A stretch of 12,698 nt of DNA from an uncultured Clostridia bacterium (GTDB lineage: Bacteria; Bacillota; Clostridia; Christensenellales; UBA1242): assembly GCA_946610635.1 (NCBI GenBank), contig CAMOCI010000005.1, positions 1 to 12,698 of the forward strand, read 5' to 3'. Both the position numbers and the translations under genes were made by a program. The notes beneath the pieces are model-generated. The model did not search any database. It was not told the origin of the DNA and saw only the letters and a list, made by a program, of their open reading frames with translations. Positions 11,885-12,698 of the stretch are shown one piece after another. Position 1 is the first letter of the stretch. Every line of letters begins with the position of its first letter.

Positions 11885-12523
11885 ATGAATTATACCAATA
11901 AAACATATATCTGCCATCATTGTGGAAATGAAGGCATTATGATAGAACATTCAAACTATACACATGAATTGCATTTAGATTCTTATGATTCTTATGAAGA
12001 AATAAAATTTTTTGAATGTCCCGTTTGTCATAAACCAATAATTTATGAATTATTGTTATCTGATGATGATTTTGACACTGATGAAAATGGCAATAGAATA
12101 GCAACTGAATTTATTGTATATCCGAACAATAAACTTAATTATCATGTTCCTAAAGAAATTAGACAAGCTTATGAATCGGCACTCTTAACAAAAAACACAG
12201 ATTTGAACATTTTCGCATTATCATTGAGAAGAACATTAGAGCTTATAGTTAAAAATAAAAATGCAAATGGGAAAGATTTAGCAGCTAAAATAAAAAATTT
12301 ATCTAGTATTGGCATTTTTCCACAAACATTAAATAGCGCTGCAACTATAACAAGGTTGATTGGTAATATTGGAGCACATAGCATAATTAAAGATAATTTA
12401 TCACTATATGATTTAGAAAAATTATCAGAAATTGTAAAGTATATTATAGAGTATGTTTATATATTACCCGAAGAAATAAAACGATTACAAAAATTAGAAT
12501 CAGAAAATAATCAAAAAAATTAA
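11885..12523 (+). CDS. Zinc-ribbon and DUF4145 domain protein
   Basis: A 212-residue protein of unknown biochemical role. The N-terminus is a zinc ribbon: CHHC at 10-13 and CPVC at 45-48. A linker with YPNNKLNYHVP (79-89) leads into a DUF4145 helical domain (about 90-195) with its signatures: PKEIRQAYESAL (89-100), SLRRTLELI (113-121), KDLAAKIKNL (130-139), TRLIGNIGAH (156-165). DUF4145 is common in mobile and defence-associated loci, sometimes fused to nucleases; here no nuclease domain is present, so a defence role is only suggestive. GGAG at 11874-11877 lies 7 nt before the ATG. Single-gene transcript with a terminator 60 nt after the stop, next to a tRNA-anchored accessory region. Confidence 0.85.
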   Translation: MNYTNKTYICHHCGNEGIMIEHSNYTHELHLDSYDSYEEIKFFECPVCHKPIIYELLLSDDDFDTDENGNRIATEFIVYPNNKLNYHVPKEIRQAYESALLTKNTDLNIFALSLRRTLELIVKNKNANGKDLAAKIKNLSSIGIFPQTLNSAATITRLIGNIGAHSIIKDNLSLYDLEKLSEIVKYIIEYVYILPEEIKRLQKLESENNQKN

Positions 12524-12582
12524 ATCATTCTAGTTTTGTCTTTTTTATAGTTTGTAATTTTCACTTAATTTTTCAAGATATT

Positions 12583-12610
12583 CGGCAACTTTAATTGTTG
12601 TCGTTTTTTT
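12583..12610 (+). terminator. Intrinsic terminator of the DUF4145 gene
   Basis: CGGCAAC (12583-12589) and GTTGTCG (12597-12603) form seven pairs (one G-U) around a 7-nt loop, followed by seven T (12604-12610). Confidence 0.8.
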
Positions 12611-12686
12611 GTTTTCAGCATAAAAATATAAGTTTATTAAATAATTATTTTAAAATCAATTTTTCACATATCTCAACAAAATATAA

Positions 12687-12698
12687 ATTTACATCTCT
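12687..12698. repeat. Direct repeat ATTTACATCTCT, copy 2
   Basis: Identical to 11687-11698, exactly 1000 nt downstream, and reaching the window edge, so the true repeat may be longer. Confidence 0.5.

Noticed and set aside
12169..12384. Minus-strand frame inside the DUF4145 gene
   Set aside because: The plus frame carries the zinc ribbon and DUF4145 motifs; the antisense frame has no recognisable features.
12545..12640. Minus-strand open stretch ending VAEYLEKLSENYKL, possible gene remnant
   Set aside because: It has no start codon after the preceding in-frame stop, and most of it coincides with the plus-strand terminator of the DUF4145 gene; too little to call.

Overview
The window is very AT-rich DNA from a low-G+C Gram-positive bacterium (Bacillota, probably an uncultured Clostridia or related gut lineage). 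The grounds are AAGGAGG-type ribosome binding sites, near-consensus TTGACA/TATAAT promoters, U-tract intrinsic terminators, an L10-type leader before rplJ, and DegV, DUF1540, AbrB-like and XRE proteins of Firmicutes type. TGA is used as a stop (at 2189-2191) and TGG encodes Trp, so the genetic code looks standard.

Layout. 1-67: start of an AbrB/SpoVT-like regulator on the minus strand, with a consensus promoter and a perfect 16-bp palindrome at its start. 302-622: a Cys-rich DUF1540 protein (minus). 790-3398: rplI (L9), then a GT-2 and a GT-4 glycosyltransferase in one apparent operon. This meets a convergent second GT-4 gene (3395-4774) at a hairpin whose loop carries both stop codons. 4915-5169: a small membrane-anchored charged protein. 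5237-6411: L10 leader with attenuator, rplJ and rplL. 6529-7299: SAM-dependent methyltransferase. 7402-10002: two degV-type genes on the plus strand, with a membrane-anchored XRE regulator between them on the minus strand.

The right-hand quarter is accessory in character. A tandem array of tRNA-Arg(ACG)-like sequences (three lacking the acceptor 3' strand, then one intact tRNA-Arg with encoded CCA) runs from 10215 to 10570. It is followed by two strong hairpins, a two-gene minus-strand operon of tiny proteins (a 53-aa Asn-rich protein and a 69-aa zinc ribbon), and about 370 nt of noncoding sequence. That noncoding sequence, on the minus strand, has its own promoter, many perfect stems, a GAGA-capped hairpin, two hairpin loops complementary to each other over 7-8 nt, and an intrinsic terminator. 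I think it is a structured noncoding RNA and the best candidate here for something undescribed. The window ends with a zinc-ribbon/DUF4145 gene.

How the genes fit together: the left half is housekeeping translation (L9, L10, L7/L12) interleaved with envelope glycan or glycolipid synthesis; the middle carries two lipid-binding DegV proteins around a regulator with candidate operators; the right end is tRNA-associated, RNA-rich and variable in character. A further theme is that three unrelated genes (second GT-4, methyltransferase, XRE regulator) begin exactly 6 nt after a TATAAT box and lack a ribosome binding site, which predicts leaderless mRNAs. All functional calls are by reading motifs; no database search was run.
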